Part shown: positions 1-10,786 of the stretch, one piece after another
Position numbering within the stretch: the first letter of the stretch is position 1
How the letters are laid out: each line of letters opens with the position of its first letter
Position numbers and translations under genes: made by a program
The notes under the pieces: generated by a model
Databases searched by the model: none
Seen by the model: the letters and a program-made list of their open reading frames with translations, nothing else
What the model was told of the DNA's origin: nothing
Origin: Chinchilla lanigera
Lineage: Eukaryota > Chordata > Mammalia > Rodentia > Chinchillidae
Direction: 5' to 3'
Length of the DNA: 64,000 nt
Assembly (NCBI RefSeq): GCF_000276665.1
Contig: NW_004955470.1
Span: 4,915,497 to 4,979,496 of the forward strand

Positions 1-257
1 TCAGCTCGGCAGGCAGACTGCCGACCAGCTGGGGAGATGGAGAAGGCACTGCGGTGCCAGTCACAGCTGAGAAGAGATGTACACCATATATCCTTCTGTG
101 CGTGAAAACTTGTCACATCTGGATTCATGGGAATTATGACCTTTGATTAAGCAGTTGCTTCCCAGGACAACTGCTATACACTCTGGAAAACAAACCCAAT
201 CTCTGAATAGACATCTAGTTGTCCATGCCAACCAAAATGAACTGGAAAAAAACCCCT
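1..257. other. Unassigned flank at window start
   Basis: No gene, RNA or repeat is recognised here. The longest open frame on either strand is under 80 codons and resembles no protein I know. It is probably intergenic or intronic DNA. Confidence 0.4.
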
Positions 258-271
258 CAGAATCCATACCC

Positions 272-344
272 AGGGCCAGGGATAAGCACCTGCCTGGCAA
301 GCGCGAAGTCCTGAGTTAGATTCCCAGTACCAAAAAAAAAAAGG
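272..344 (+). mobile_element. ID-type SINE, internally shortened, with target-site duplication
   Basis: This is a tRNA-derived ID-like SINE. It contains the family's 'cctggcaagcgc..gtcctgag' core and a 'ttcccagtacc' end followed by an A11 tail. Compared with the longer copy at 12937-13034 it lacks most of the 'gctcagcggcac' block. It is flanked by an exact 14-bp duplication (cagaatccataccc) at 258-271 and 345-358, which marks a target-primed insertion by L1 machinery. Because the duplication is exact, the insertion should be fairly recent. Confidence 0.85.
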
Positions 345-358
345 CAGAATCCATACCC

Positions 359-1123
359 TGCTGCTTCCTTCACCCTTGTGCTCAGATTTGATACTATTTC
401 ATATGAGTCAGATTTTCTGCTGACAAAACCTATGAGGGAACAAAATCATACCACGTGCAAGTGCTGGGTAGGGGGAAGACCGTTAAAATCACCCCAGGAA
501 ATCCACTGTGTTATCCTCTGCATGTAATCTCCAACTCTATTGGGTCCCGCATAGCCAATATTCCCTTCAGCGGAGCAGACTCTTTACTTCTTAGCTGGAA
601 ACCAGGTGCGGGGGAGTTGGCTTTAGTGCTTTTAGTGGCCATTTTCAGGGGTAGAACACACATGCTTGCTTCTGCTATGCGTTGCCCTATGGGGCTCTTC
701 TGAAGCAGTGTCCTGGGCATTATTCTCCCTGTAGCCTGTTTTGTTTGGGGTATTTATTGTGATAGTCTTCCAGCAGATGGCAGTAGAGGGTCTTGGTCGA
801 ACAGGGTCTCTATACTGCCAATTTGCAAGAGAGGCACAAAATCTCATCTGTATAAGTGCTGCTGAGGATGATTCCCTTTCCCATGACAACGGGGACAAAG
901 GTCCATAATCAGAAGTCACTGTTAGACCCCCACTGGACTGTTGCAGTACCTGCGGGGCAGTAATTTACTGGAGCCCTCGCTGAGCTTGTGTTGCCAGTGG
1001 AGAATCTAGTCTCAAAATTCAGACAAATCCCGCAAGGTTTAAAATGTTATGACAAGGACTGGCAAACGTGTGATCACGTCTACAGAAAAAGAGATGGAGA
1101 CAGTGGGACATATCAGCATTAAA
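359..1123. other. Unassigned AT-moderate DNA
   Basis: I see no gene or clearly named repeat here. Short overlapping open frames on both strands (82-95 codons) show no recognisable domain and look like chance. Confidence 0.4.
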
Positions 1124-1131
1124 ACTGCCAA

Positions 1132-1175
1132 GGATCAATTCCCGGTACCAAAAAAAAAAAAAAAAACAAAAAAAC
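1132..1175 (+). mobile_element. 5'-truncated ID SINE (3' end and A tail only)
   Basis: Only the 3' end of the ID family is present ('gatcaattcccggtacc') followed by an A-rich tail. An 8-bp match (actgccaa) at 1124-1131 and 1178-1185 looks like the target-site duplication, so the element probably inserted already truncated. Confidence 0.65.
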
Positions 1176-1382
1176 AGACTGCCAAAGAATTTTGTTTTCA
1201 TAAGAGCAAAGTGTGCATCTATTTTGTGTCAGACTTATGCATCTTAATGATTTCAAGCTCCTGACTGTGACTAAAAATTCAAAATTTCTATTTTATATGG
1301 AGTAATTTACACTGCATCATTTTAAAGAAGGGCTTGACATGTAGCATCATTGTTCATAGGAGAATCTCAGTTTGACTGGATT

Positions 1383-1880
1383 AAGAGGTGTGTCTGTGGG
1401 GTGGTTCTAGGGATGCCTGGCACGTAGGCCATGCACCGAGGGGGCAAGCCCCACCGCAAGTGTGGGCAGTGCAATCCTATTGCTGCTGCCACCTGGACGG
1501 AATGAAGGGAAGCAGGAGGAAGTCAGCCTGCACTTGAAAAGCTGCATTCTGCGGGAGCACGAGCCTCTTTCACTATTGCCACTGCGTATGGACATCAGAC
1601 TCCAGATTCTTCAGCATCTCAACACCAGCACACACCAGCGCACACCAGCGGCCCTCCAGGAGATTCCAAGTCTCCAGTCTTGGGCTGATGTTGCATCTTG
1701 GTCCCTCTTGGTGTGTGTCTTCCAGCTTCTTGGACTGAGCAGCAGCTGGGTCTTCTGGCTGTCCAGGGTGCAGGTGGCTGTTGTAGACACTCCTGCAGCT
1801 GATCCTTTAGCCTAATAAATTCCTTTGCATAAGTACACATGTGCATTTCCTACTGATTCTGATCCTCTAGAGAACCCTAA
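1383..1880 (+). repeat. Probable old LTR-like or other interspersed repeat
   Basis: The 3' part has an AATAAA at 1814-1819. It ends with 'ctctagagaaccctaacc', which resembles the end of an old mammalian interspersed repeat seen in many genomes ('ctggagaaccctgac'). The family is not certain. A short direct repeat of 'acaccagc(g)c' lies at about 1620-1650. The plus frame of 117 codons across it shows no domain. Confidence 0.3.
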
Positions 1881-2129
1881 CCAATACACTATATCAACCT
1901 AGAAAATAACGTTTGCGCTGGAGTAGAGGCGCTTGCTGTCAGCCTGGTGAGCTGCTAACCCCTCACTGCGGTGCTGGAAATGTGGGCAGAGTCGCTACAT
2001 TCTTCCGATCACAGTGGACTCTGCGTTCCTCAGTTCTGCCTCTGGGGCTTCAGGCAGTCTCACAGAGGATGTATTCAGGGAAGAAATGCATGTGCACTGA
2101 ACTATTTTTTCTTGTCATTATTCCCAATA

Positions 2130-2275
2130 ACAATTATTTACATAGCACTTTACAATGCTTTAGTTATTATAAATAATTAAGGGATGATTTCAAGTCGGGG
2201 AGGGTGTGCCAATACGATGCCATTTTATACAATGGATGTAAGCATCTCCAAATGTTGGTTTCCAAGAGGGGAAGG
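2130..2275 (+). repeat. Possible DNA-transposon fossil (Tigger/MER46-like)
   Basis: The stretch around 'gatgatttcaagt...gggaggg...gccattttata...gcatc' resembles, from memory, the end region of a Tigger-related mammalian DNA transposon. It is heavily diverged and no terminal inverted repeat is visible. The assignment is tentative. Confidence 0.25.
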
Positions 2276-2920
2276 AAGCACGTCTCTATTTCCCTTCCAC
2301 CTCTCCTACTCATGCCCAGACTCAGACAGTTGGACTTGCAGAAGTTAAATTAACAAATGGTTACATGTTTCATGTTTTCTATGCTTTGTTGACCAAGGGC
2401 CACTGTGTTCAGGGCTCTGGGGTCAATGAGGTTAGGGTGACCTCACTGTTACCCTATCATAGATGCTATTGTACCTCTGTTCCTGTCACAGAGCCAGAGG
2501 TGTTGGGGCCTCCAGGTCCCAGGATTCCTCTAATCCGCCTGTCCTGCCAAGAGAGAAAAGGACTGTGGCTCAAGTGTTTGTAGGCGGCCATTGGTCCTAT
2601 GACTAATGTCGCTCTGACACTAAAATGGACCCAGTTTTTCCCAGGAACATGAAAAGCACACTTGTGATGCAAAAAAATAGAACCTGTAAGTGGCCTCTTC
2701 TGAGTGTTCACTGCCACAAGTTTTGCAGCTGTTGCTGGGCCAAGGACACTGAGTGTCTGACCTCCTCACACTAAATGCCGTTAGTGGCTGGGGTCACCTT
2801 CACAGCACAGTACCCTCTCCAGCCACCTCCAGAACCTCCTGGCAGCTGGGTGAGATGCGCAGAGAGATGTACTTATTCCAATTTCGGAAATTTACTTGGC
2901 TTTTCAAAATATTCTTTTGG
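2276..2920. other. Unassigned DNA between repeats
   Basis: No gene is seen. The last 15 bases (aaaatattcttttgg, 2906-2920) are the left target-site duplication of the L1 that follows. Confidence 0.4.
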
Positions 2921-3991
2921 AGAATTAAAAAATTTCAGCCCCTCCAAATTCAAAGACCCAATCCAAAAATGGGCAGCGGAGATGAATACACACTTCTCAG
3001 ACAAGGAGATACAAATGGCAAATAAATATATGAGAAAATGTTCAACATCATTAGTCATTCGAGAAATGCAAATTAAAACAACACTAAGATTCCACCTTAC
3101 CCCAGTAAGAATGGCTAGCATTAAGAAATCAACCAATAACAAATGCTGGTGAGGTTGTAGAGAAATAGGAACCTTTCTCCACTGCTGGTAGGAATGCAGA
3201 CTGGTGAAACCACTGTGGAAATCAGTTTGGAGATTCCTCAGAAAACTAGGTCTAGAGGTCCCATTCAACCCAGCTATCCCCCTGCTTGGTATTTTCCCAG
3301 AAGATCTAAAAACATCATATCACAGTGATGTATGTGCACCCATGTTCATAGCAGCACAATTTGTAATAGCTAAATCCTGGAAACAACCAAATGTCCATCC
3401 ACTGAGGATTGGATAAGAAAATTGTGGTACTTTTATATAATGGAATATTACTCAGCTGTAAAGAAAGATAAACTCGAGGCTTTTATAGGCAAATGGTCAC
3501 AACTAGAGACCATACTCATAAGCGAAATAAATCAAACATACATGTGCAAGCACCGCATTGTTTCTCTACTGTAAAGCCTGAAAGAGTTAATTTAATCTAG
3601 GAGATATGATAGACATTGAGAATTGATAGGAAAGCACTCATAGGTAAAGGATAACTGGGATATGGGAAAAGAGAAGGGAAAGAAGGAGAAAGTTTGTATA
3701 TATGTATATGCAGGATAGTTAACACGGGTGTTCTACTGTCCTGTATTTCCTTGCTGAAAGAAACTGTCAGTGAGGCATTGGTTGATTAGCTTTGTATGTC
3801 TATATGTGTTTTCATGAGAAACTACATTGAAGATATCAATATGTAATACAATAAGCATTGTTAATTCCCTACCACTCTGTTTGTAACTCTGTAATGTCTG
3901 TACTGATCCTATGCTATTTTGTAAAATGTTGTCGGTCTGTTAGTATTTTCCTCCTTTTATTTCTAAAATAAAAAAAATAAAAAATAAAAAT
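2921..3991 (+). mobile_element. L1 (LINE-1) 3' end, 5'-truncated, with target-site duplication
   Basis: This copy holds the last part of L1 ORF2 and the 3' untranslated region, ending in an A-rich tail (ctaaaataaaaaaaataaaa). It is bounded by an exact 15-bp duplication, aaaatattcttttgg, at 2906-2920 and 3992-4006, so both ends of the insertion are fixed. Its 3' tail ('gtctgtactg', 'tgtaaaatgttgt', 'cctccttttat') is shared with the nested element at 25089-25393. It cannot move: the 5' part is missing and ORF2 is interrupted. Confidence 0.9.
3204..3416 (+). pseudogene. L1 ORF2 C-terminal remnant
   Basis: A 70-codon open stretch encodes the C-terminal segment of the L1 ORF2 protein. It contains the recognisable strings WKSVWRFLRKL, PAIPLLGIFPEDLK and MFIAAQFVIAKSWKQPN, which match the conserved 'LWKTVWRFLKKL..PAIPLLGIYPKDLK' end of mammalian ORF2p from memory. 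The reverse transcriptase and endonuclease domains are absent, and the frame ends in a stop before the normal C-terminus. It is a fossil. Confidence 0.85.
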
Positions 3992-4370
3992 AAAATATTC
4001 TTTTGGGAGGAGGAGTCCATTCACCTCTCTATTTCAAGTTAGACTCCTACTGTGCAGTAATAGAGTTCCATCCTTGTCACTTAGATCAGAACTCAGAACT
4101 CAGAACTTACATCAAATGTTGATAAGGTTAACATCATTTTCAACTGAAAATCTCGCTGTTTAGGAAATATGCAGATAAGGTAAGCCTTGCTTATTTTGAA
4201 TGAAAGGCAAGTCCGCAGGCTTGGGGGCAGGTGAAAGGAACGAAGGAGGAGCTGCAGATGGAGCCCACATCTCTTGCTACCCCACTGTAGCAAGAAAGCC
4301 CTCACCAGGTGACCAGATGTGGGCCCCTTGGGCTTCTAGCCTCTACTCCAGAACTATAAGAAATAAACTA

Positions 4371-4516
4371 GGACCTCTGCACTGAGCTACATCTCCAAAC
4401 CTTTTCATTTTTTCTTTGAGACAGCCTCTTACTAAGTCACTAAGTTGCCGAGGATAGATTTAAACTTGTGATCCTCCTGCCTCAGCTTTGAAGAGGCTGG
4501 GGTACCACACCCAGCT
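4371..4516 (-). mobile_element. B4-type SINE (ID+B1 fusion), antisense
   Basis: On the plus strand an ID remnant ('cactgagctacatctccaaacc') runs straight into a B1 remnant ('tttgagacagcctcttactaagtcac'... 'cctcctgcctcagc'). In the element's orientation this is B1 followed by ID, the B4 arrangement. It is strongly diverged and sits inside the MLT1-like LTR. Confidence 0.65.
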
Positions 4517-4643
4517 TTGTTTGCTTTTTTGAAGGGAGTCTCACTAGGTTGCCAGGCTAGTCTTAAATTCCTGGTCTCAAGCATCCCTCCTACCTTAGCC
4601 TCCCAAGTAGCTGGGACTACAGTCATGTACCACAATGCCCAGG
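4517..4643 (-). mobile_element. B1/7SL-type SINE, antisense
   Basis: The hallmark antisense 7SL-derived sequence is present: 'tctcactaggttgccaggct', 'cctcccaagtagctggga', 'ctacagtcatgtaccaca'. It directly follows the B4 copy and completes the interruption of the LTR. Confidence 0.75.
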
Positions 4644-4715
4644 AAAAACTCTGTTCTTTATAAATTATCCAGTCTCAGGTATTCTGTTACAGTACCACAA
4701 AACATACTGAGTCAA

Positions 4716-5158
4716 TGATCTTGAAAAGTTCTTTTGTGCTCAATGTCATTCTACTTGTCTTTCATTCTAAAAGATGTAGGTATGATAGGCAAAATGTGGA
4801 AAGATAGACACACATTAAATCCTTAATGCCATTATCTTGGGGTAAATCTATGAATGGTCCTTATTTTGCTCCTTTTTGGCTTATCTATAACTTCCAGGAT
4901 TTCAAAGAAAAACGCATGCATTACTTTTGTCATTAAATTATTTATGAAAAAATATACAAGAAATATGAGAAAGAATGCTGGACTAGGCCCTTAGAACCTT
5001 TAGTGAATAGGTCTAGTTCTTCCATCTGTCCTAGTCAGAGTCCCAGTGTTTGTTATCCTTCATTCTCCCGGTTCTCTGTTTTACTGCTTTGTTTCAGACT
5101 GCATTTGCTAAATTTCACCATGAAAAGAAAGGAGTAAATATGTAGCAAAACATTAAAA
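4716..5158. other. Unassigned DNA
   Basis: AT-rich sequence with no recognisable gene, RNA or repeat. Confidence 0.35.
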
Positions 5159-5858
5159 TGAAATACAAGTGGCAAATAAGTATATGAAAAAGTGTTCAAC
5201 ATCATTGGTCATTCAAGAAATGCAAATTAAAACAATATCAAGATTCCATCTCACCCCAGAAAGAATGGCCATTAAGAAATGAACCAATAACAAATGCTGG
5301 AGAGGCTGTGGGGAAAAAGGAACTCTTCTCCACTGTTGGTGGGACTGTAAGCTGGTACAACCACTGTAGAAATCAGTGTGGAGATCCCTCAAAAAACTAG
5401 GATTCACTCAACCTACCTATTCCCCTTCTGGATATTTTTCCAGAAGAATTGAAAACAACATACCACAGCAATATATGTGCACCTAAGTTTACAGCAGCAC
5501 AATTTGTCATAGCTAAATCTTGGAAATAACCCAAATGCCCATCAACTGAAGAATGGATAAAAAAAGAGGTAGTATTTTTATACAATGGAGTATTACTCAG
5601 CTATAAAGAAAGATAAACTCGAGGCTTTTATAGGTAAATGGATGCAACTGGAGACCATACTCTTAAGTGAAATAAATCATAACCACATGTGTAAACATTG
5701 AATTGTCTCCCTAGTGTAAGAAACTGAAAGAGTAAATAAAATCCAAAAAGTACAATAGATATTATGACAGGGAAAGAAACTGCTCGAAAGGAAAGAACAA
5801 TTGGGATGGGGAAAAGGAGAAAAGAAGGAAGGGACAAAACAATGTGTATACACACACA

Positions 5859-5892
<34 letters not shown>

Positions 5893-6121
5893 AGCTAAGA
5901 TAATTGTACTACCAATTTCTATTGGTTTATTGAAAAGAACAGTTAATGTCTAATTGTTTGATCAATTTTTCATGCCTATGTCTGGTAATCTAAACAACTA
6001 CTTTGAATATAACACTAGGCAATATAATAACTATTGTTAATTTCCTATCATCTTGTTTTGAAATTGTGTATGTTTTTATTGTTTTTTTATTCTTTTTAAA
6101 ATAAAAATAAAATAATAAAAT
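5159..6121 (+). mobile_element. L1 3' end, second copy, 5'-truncated
   Basis: This is homologous to the L1 copy at 2921-3991, starting at the equivalent of its position 3007. It carries the ORF2 tail and 3' untranslated region and ends in an A-rich tail (ttttaaaataaaaataaaat). The ORF2 frame is broken. No convincing target-site duplication was found. An AC microsatellite (5850-5890) has grown inside it. Confidence 0.85.
5850..5890. repeat. (AC)n microsatellite
   Basis: About 20 AC dinucleotides with one internal T interruption, inside the 3' untranslated region of the L1 copy at 5159-6121. It is likely to be length-variable. Confidence 0.95.
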
Positions 6122-6159
6122 AGTGGACTATCAAGAGGCAGTGTGACTGTGCTACACAC

Positions 6160-6345
6160 AATGCTTTAGTTCTTTGGAAAAGCTATAACAAAATGCCATC
6201 GGTGGTGTGGTTTGTTAACAGAAATATATTTCTCCTGGTTCTAGAAGCTGGATGAACCTGATTCATCACCTTCAAATGCGCAGCGACCTCGAAGACTGTG
6301 GGCTCCCTAAGCTGGGCTGTGATGGCTTTAGATACTGAAGCTAAG
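6160..6345 (-). mobile_element. MLT1-like LTR fragment, antisense
   Basis: The pattern 'agctataacaaaatgccat' followed by 'acagaaatatatttctcc' and 'ggttctagaagctgg' is the antisense 3' part of an MLT1-type LTR ('gccataacaaaatacca...aacagaaatttatttctca...gttctggaggctgg'). Confidence 0.55.
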
Positions 6346-7897
6346 CTTTTCTTTTTAACAAAGAGTCTATCTCAGAAGAGCAGGATAGAGAAACAGCAAA
6401 GCTCTTTCTGACAGTTTCTTTGGAATAATCCAAGTTCTATTTCAGTGAGACAACGATTGTGAGATGAGAATCCCAGAATGGTCTTTGGAAATCCTTTGAA
6501 ACTGCATATATACTTTCAACTATTACAATTAAATTTTGATTTATATGTTCATAGAAATCTCCTATTCCCAGTGGAATCTGATCAGGCACTTACAAATGAC
6601 ACATGGTAGTCGTTCGGGTGATGGTCTCCCAGGGTTTCTGGTGTGGTCATTGAAGCGAGTGGATGCTCCTCACCAGCTCTCCATGGCGGAGGCAGCGGTG
6701 AAAAACCCTAGGCCCACATGACTGGTTCTGCTTTAGCAGAGTGATTCAATTCTTCCATCTATTTCCGGTGGTTATGCAAAACCTAAACTATTAACAGAAA
6801 TTGGTATTCACAGATTTGGTGGCAATCCTGATGCTTTTGAAGTTTAAACCTGGCCCTCGTCTTTACTAACTGCTGGTGAGAAGAGAAATCTTGTGTGTGG
6901 GATGTGATTGTAGTACACAAAATCAGGCTAATCACCAAGGGGTGGGTACTTCTGCCAGGGGTGGGGATGGTTTTCTGGGATAAGGGTTGAGCTGAGCTAT
7001 ACAGGTGTCTCCCCCCAGAACCTCCCCCTGTGTAGAAGGCATGATTCAACAGCAGATCTTCCCAGATGGAATGGGAAGCTTTCAAAATGGCAGCAAGGCT
7101 GTTTCCAGTGATTAAGTCAAGGTGGCAAAATAAGCATGGTGCTGATGTTGTAGGATTTATTATCCAGTCACTGATCAATACATTCCTTGCTGTTTTTCCC
7201 TCTCTGTGGCGGTATGGCTTTTGACAGTGGTGACAATGGTCACGTCATCTTCTCTCTTGCCTCATCTCTCTGTGGCTAGGTGTTGAGCACACATTCGTCT
7301 CACCCACCCTCTACCTCTCCGCCAGCCTTGCAGTTAAGCTGATCAAACGACCTGACCAGCCCTGGCCAGAGGAGGTGAGCGGAAGTGATGTGAGTGTCTC
7401 AGTGTACTTGTTCCGTGCTCCTCATTTCCAATGACCTTGCAGACCTGGCGTCAAAGAGTTTGGATCTCTAAGCCCTTGCTGCAGCCCCTAAGACTGTGAT
7501 TTGAGTGAGAAATAAATCTGCACTGTGTAAAGTCGGCGCCATTTGGTGTGTGTTTATACCGTATTATAATATCTGCCTCTGCTTTACTTCAGGTAAATAT
7601 AACAAGTCTCTTTTTAAAATGGGTCACCAAAAACTCTTGGAGGCGATGGATCTTGATTGTGGCAATGGTATCACAGGCAGAAGTATGCGTATGTACAAAC
7701 TCACCAGTTGTAGACATTAAATATATGTGGTTGTTGTATCAATAACACCTGAAGAAAGCTCTTTGAAAATTCTGCCTTTTAAGATGGAGAAGCACTTCCC
7801 TTGCCAGACCAGCAAGGAGGAGCTATGCATAGACGTGTGATTTCCAAATCTGCCTCCTGAGCTTCAGTGGTCCTAAGGGTGCTGTCCTTGTCCCCAG
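6346..7897. other. Unassigned DNA upstream of the CpG island
   Basis: No gene is recognised. A 131-codon minus frame (6783-7178) shows no domain. Around 7500-7530 an 'agaaataaatctgcact' string hints at another LTR 3' end, but this is too weak to call. Confidence 0.35.
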
Positions 7898-7970
7898 GCT
7901 CCGATGATGATTCTGTCCATCACTATACATGACACCTTGGGTCAGTTTTGCTACCTGTGGGATGGCCAAG
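7898..7970 (+). other. Exon-like interval (unverified)
   Basis: A pyrimidine-rich acceptor (ctgtccttgtccccag) and a strong donor (CCAAG|GTGAGT) bracket 73 bp. Only the first frame is open across it. That frame contains APMMILSITIHD and ends near FCYLWDGQ, with one base left over. I do not recognise the peptide. It lies 6 kb upstream of the CpG island and next to a possible MIR, so a chance or exapted exon is the more likely reading. Confidence 0.2.
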
Positions 7971-8004
7971 GTGAGTTAAGGTAAGAGAGACACACGGGAA
8001 TGGA

Positions 8005-8110
8005 GGACCTTATACCCATTTTTAGATGAGAAACAATCTTAGAGGATGAAGTCCTTGTCTAAACTATGAAGTTTCGAAGTTCACTAGTGCTTCCAGAAGC
8101 CATGTATTTA
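8005..8110 (-). repeat. Possible MIR SINE, antisense
   Basis: 'ttatacccatttttagatgag' followed by 'gtccttgtctaa' and 'cactagtgcttcc' follows the antisense MIR core pattern (cccattttatagatgag...aagtaacttg). It is heavily diverged. Confidence 0.35.
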
Positions 8111-8750
8111 ACCACCAAGCTAAATTTTGCCAAATGGAGTTGGATTGACTTCATATGTCCAAGCAGAATGTATCCAACTGCTTTTCTTGCAAATTTACTA
8201 TGATTCCGTAGAAAACATTTTTTTTTTAAAAATTGTGGGCTGCAATCCATTCTTGAGTCATGAAATCAATCAAATGACAAGCTTTAAGGGAACACAATAG
8301 AAAATAACAGGCTGCAGTTGGCACCATTCTTCAAAGTATTGTTCCAAGGAAATTGTGTGTGTTAAACATATTCACATGGGTTTGAATGAGGTGTAAACTG
8401 TGTCTCTTGCTACAGTTAGCAGCCAACAGGGTATAAAAGCACCTCACAAAGAATTAGGCTGGATTTTTGAAGTTAATTGAAATTTTAAAAATATTTGTGG
8501 GTAACCTATGATTCCCAGTGGGTTGGCCCTTAAATCACCCCACTATTCCTTGACCACAGAAGCATTATACGAACAAGGGTGCTTTATTTATCCTATTAGA
8601 AAGCTACCACTGCCCATGTGCCCCCAGTAACCAGATCTGCCCCAGGGGACCAGCAATAAGGCCATAGGATTTCTCTAGCACACCTAAGCCATCGCTAAGG
8701 AACCGGCAATATCAAAAACAGGAGTTGTCCTTTCAAAGTAGTCCATCCCG

Positions 8751-8908
8751 GCCAGCCATGGTGGCATATGCCTGTAATCCCAGCACTCAGGAGGCTGAGG
8801 CAGGAAGATCATCAAGAGTTCAAGGCCAGGTACAGATTGAGTTCAAGGCCAGCCTGACCTACACAAAGAGACCCTGTGTAAAACAAGCAAACAAACAAAC
8901 AAACAAAA
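8751..8908 (+). mobile_element. B1-type SINE, sense
   Basis: It has a 7SL-derived head ('gccagccatggtggcatatg', 'cctgtaatcccagcactcag', 'gaggctgaggcagg'), a repeated 'gagttcaaggccag' segment typical of internally duplicated B1 copies, and a CAAA-rich tail (8881-8908). Confidence 0.9.
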
Positions 8909-9941
8909 AACAGAATAAAAAATCAGAAAGTAGGTAACCCACTCCAAAGACTTTCCATATGCAGATCCTCAGATTGCTAAGAAATGCTTCCATCTTTCCA
9001 AGGGCCAATAAGGCTTCCCCTCTTCCTTTCACACTGGGGGTCCCACTCTACCATCTCATCTCATCCCTGCCCGTCTCAACCTGCTTTGAACCAGGTGGTC
9101 TATTTTAGCTGCAAAAGAAAGTGTCATTGTGATATTCCTTAAGAGGAAAGCAAAGCAGAGTGAATAAGAGATGAAATAAATTCACAGTGAGCAAGCAGTT
9201 GGGTCTATGTGTGACAGCGACAGCACTGCTCCTTAGTGTGCCCGGGAGTCACCTTGGGGTCTTATTAGGCTCAGACAGGGACTCAGTAGATCTGAGATGG
9301 AGCCTGATGTTCTGTTGCTCATGAAAAACCAGCTGCTGATTTCACTGGGGATCGCTCCTATGTGTTAAGCTGCTTCTGCCCTACTCCTTTTAAGACTCCA
9401 TCTTTGGCCTTTGGTAGTTGGATTAGGATGTGTCTGGGTGTGGATTTCCCTGAGTTCATTCTAGTTGGAGATGACTGATATTCTTGGATTTGTAGATAAG
9501 TTTTTTTTTTTTTAATCAAATTTGGGGAGTTTTTCACGATTATTTTTACTAGAGATAGTACAATTGTGGCCATGGGGCCATTCCCCTCCGTTCACCTAAA
9601 CCTGAGCAACAGCCCAGCGCCAACCCCTCAACTTTGTCCTAAGACCTACTACCCCGAGGCAGAAAAACAAAGAGCCCCAGAATATTCCCAAATCCCACAC
9701 CATGACACATGCCCTGATTCTCCTATAGGACCTATAGGAGCCTTTCTTCATTTGGAGTTTATTAAAGGTTCGTGCATATGCACGGCATCTCACACATCCA
9801 AGTGTAACAGAATGAATCATGTGACTGGACACCCGCAGTGTTAGACACAGCTGACACAGCTCAGCACCCTGTTGATCACAGTGTCAATCACATTCTGGAA
9901 GACCCAGCGAGAGGCACCCTCCACCTGGCGTAACATGTTCT
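8909..9941. other. Unassigned DNA
   Basis: No gene is recognised. Two short frames around 9566-9844 overlap on opposite strands without any domain. Confidence 0.35.
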
Positions 9942-10035
9942 GGTTTTTGTTTTTTGTTTTTGGTGCCGGAATTGAACTCAGGACCTCGCACTTGCCAGGC
10001 AGGCACTGCACCGCTGAGCTATATCCCCGGCCCCC
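9942..10035 (-). mobile_element. ID-type SINE, antisense
   Basis: It starts with a T-rich stretch, then 'ggtgccggaattgaactcag', 'gacctcgcacttgccaggc' and 'cactgcaccgctgagctata'. This is a near-full ID element on the minus strand. Imperfect flanks (cctggcgtaacatgtt / cctgatgtaacatttt) look like a decayed target-site duplication. Confidence 0.9.
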
Positions 10036-10465
10036 TGATGTAACATTTTAAATTCTTAAACTCAACAATTCAATGCTCATGCCACCTTCCTTTCCACTGG
10101 CTGAAGCCTGTCATGCTGTCACCTGATTAAAACTACGCTGCTTTTTCCCTACCGTCACAGGCCACACCCAATTCCTTGTTCATTGTGCACAAGAACCTAG
10201 AAACCTGTCCAGGCCCCCACCCACGGTAGTATTTCCTTACATTTTTTTCTCTCTCCTTCCAGAACCCCTATTACATGTAGTTGGTCTGCTTGTCAGTAAT
10301 CCTGCACATCTTTCAGGCTCTGTTGACTTTTCTTCTTTGTATTTTCTATATGGTCCTCAGGCTATAAACTATCGATTGAGTCATGTACTGGCTCAATTCT
10401 GCAGTTGTGCCCCTGCAAGGGATTTTTCATTTTAAGTATTATACCTTTCAATTATAGCGTTTGTA

Positions 10466-10485
10466 AAAAATAATAATAATAATAA
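10466..10485. repeat. (TAA)n short microsatellite
   Basis: A short run of about five AAT/TAA units (aataataataataataa). Confidence 0.8.
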
Positions 10486-10540
10486 CTCCTATATTTTTAC
10501 CTATATTCTTCTTTTGGTGAGATAGTGTTCTCATGCTTAC

Positions 10541-10692
10541 ATTTATTTATTTATTTATTTTGAGAGAGGGTCTCACTATGTAGTTCAGGCTGGCCTGGAA
10601 CTTATAGCCCAGGGTAGCCTTGAACTTGAAGCAGTCCTCCTGCCTCAGCCTCCTGAGTGCTGGAATTACAGCATGTACTATTACCCCTGGCT
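10541..10692 (-). mobile_element. B1-type SINE, antisense, with (ATTT)n tail
   Basis: The antisense poly-A has become an (ATTT)n run at 10541-10560. It is followed by 'gagagagggtctcactatg', 'gttcaggctggcctgg', 'ctcctgcctcagcctcctga' and 'gctggaattaca'. Confidence 0.9.
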
Positions 10693-10786
10693 CCTTTGAA
10701 GTTTCTTAGTCAGCCTATTGATAGTTCCAATAAGCGTCATTACTTCAGGCAGCCACAGTGATAAACAATCACTGCTGTTTGTTTTA

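Larger units (their letters stand above)
4195..4715 (+). mobile_element. MLT1-like LTR split by SINE insertions
   Basis: The left piece (about 4195-4370) ends with 'cttctagcctctactccagaactataagaaataaa'-type sequence. The right piece (about 4644-4715) continues with 'ctgttctttataaattatcc' and 'tattctgttacag'. Together these follow the known 3' part of MLT1-type MaLR LTRs. About 270 bp of SINE lies between the halves (4371-4643). Only LTR sequence is present, with no internal genes. Confidence 0.6.

Noticed and set aside
5850..5890. Open frame of repeated Cys-Val codons on the minus strand
   Set aside because: It is a translation of the AC microsatellite.
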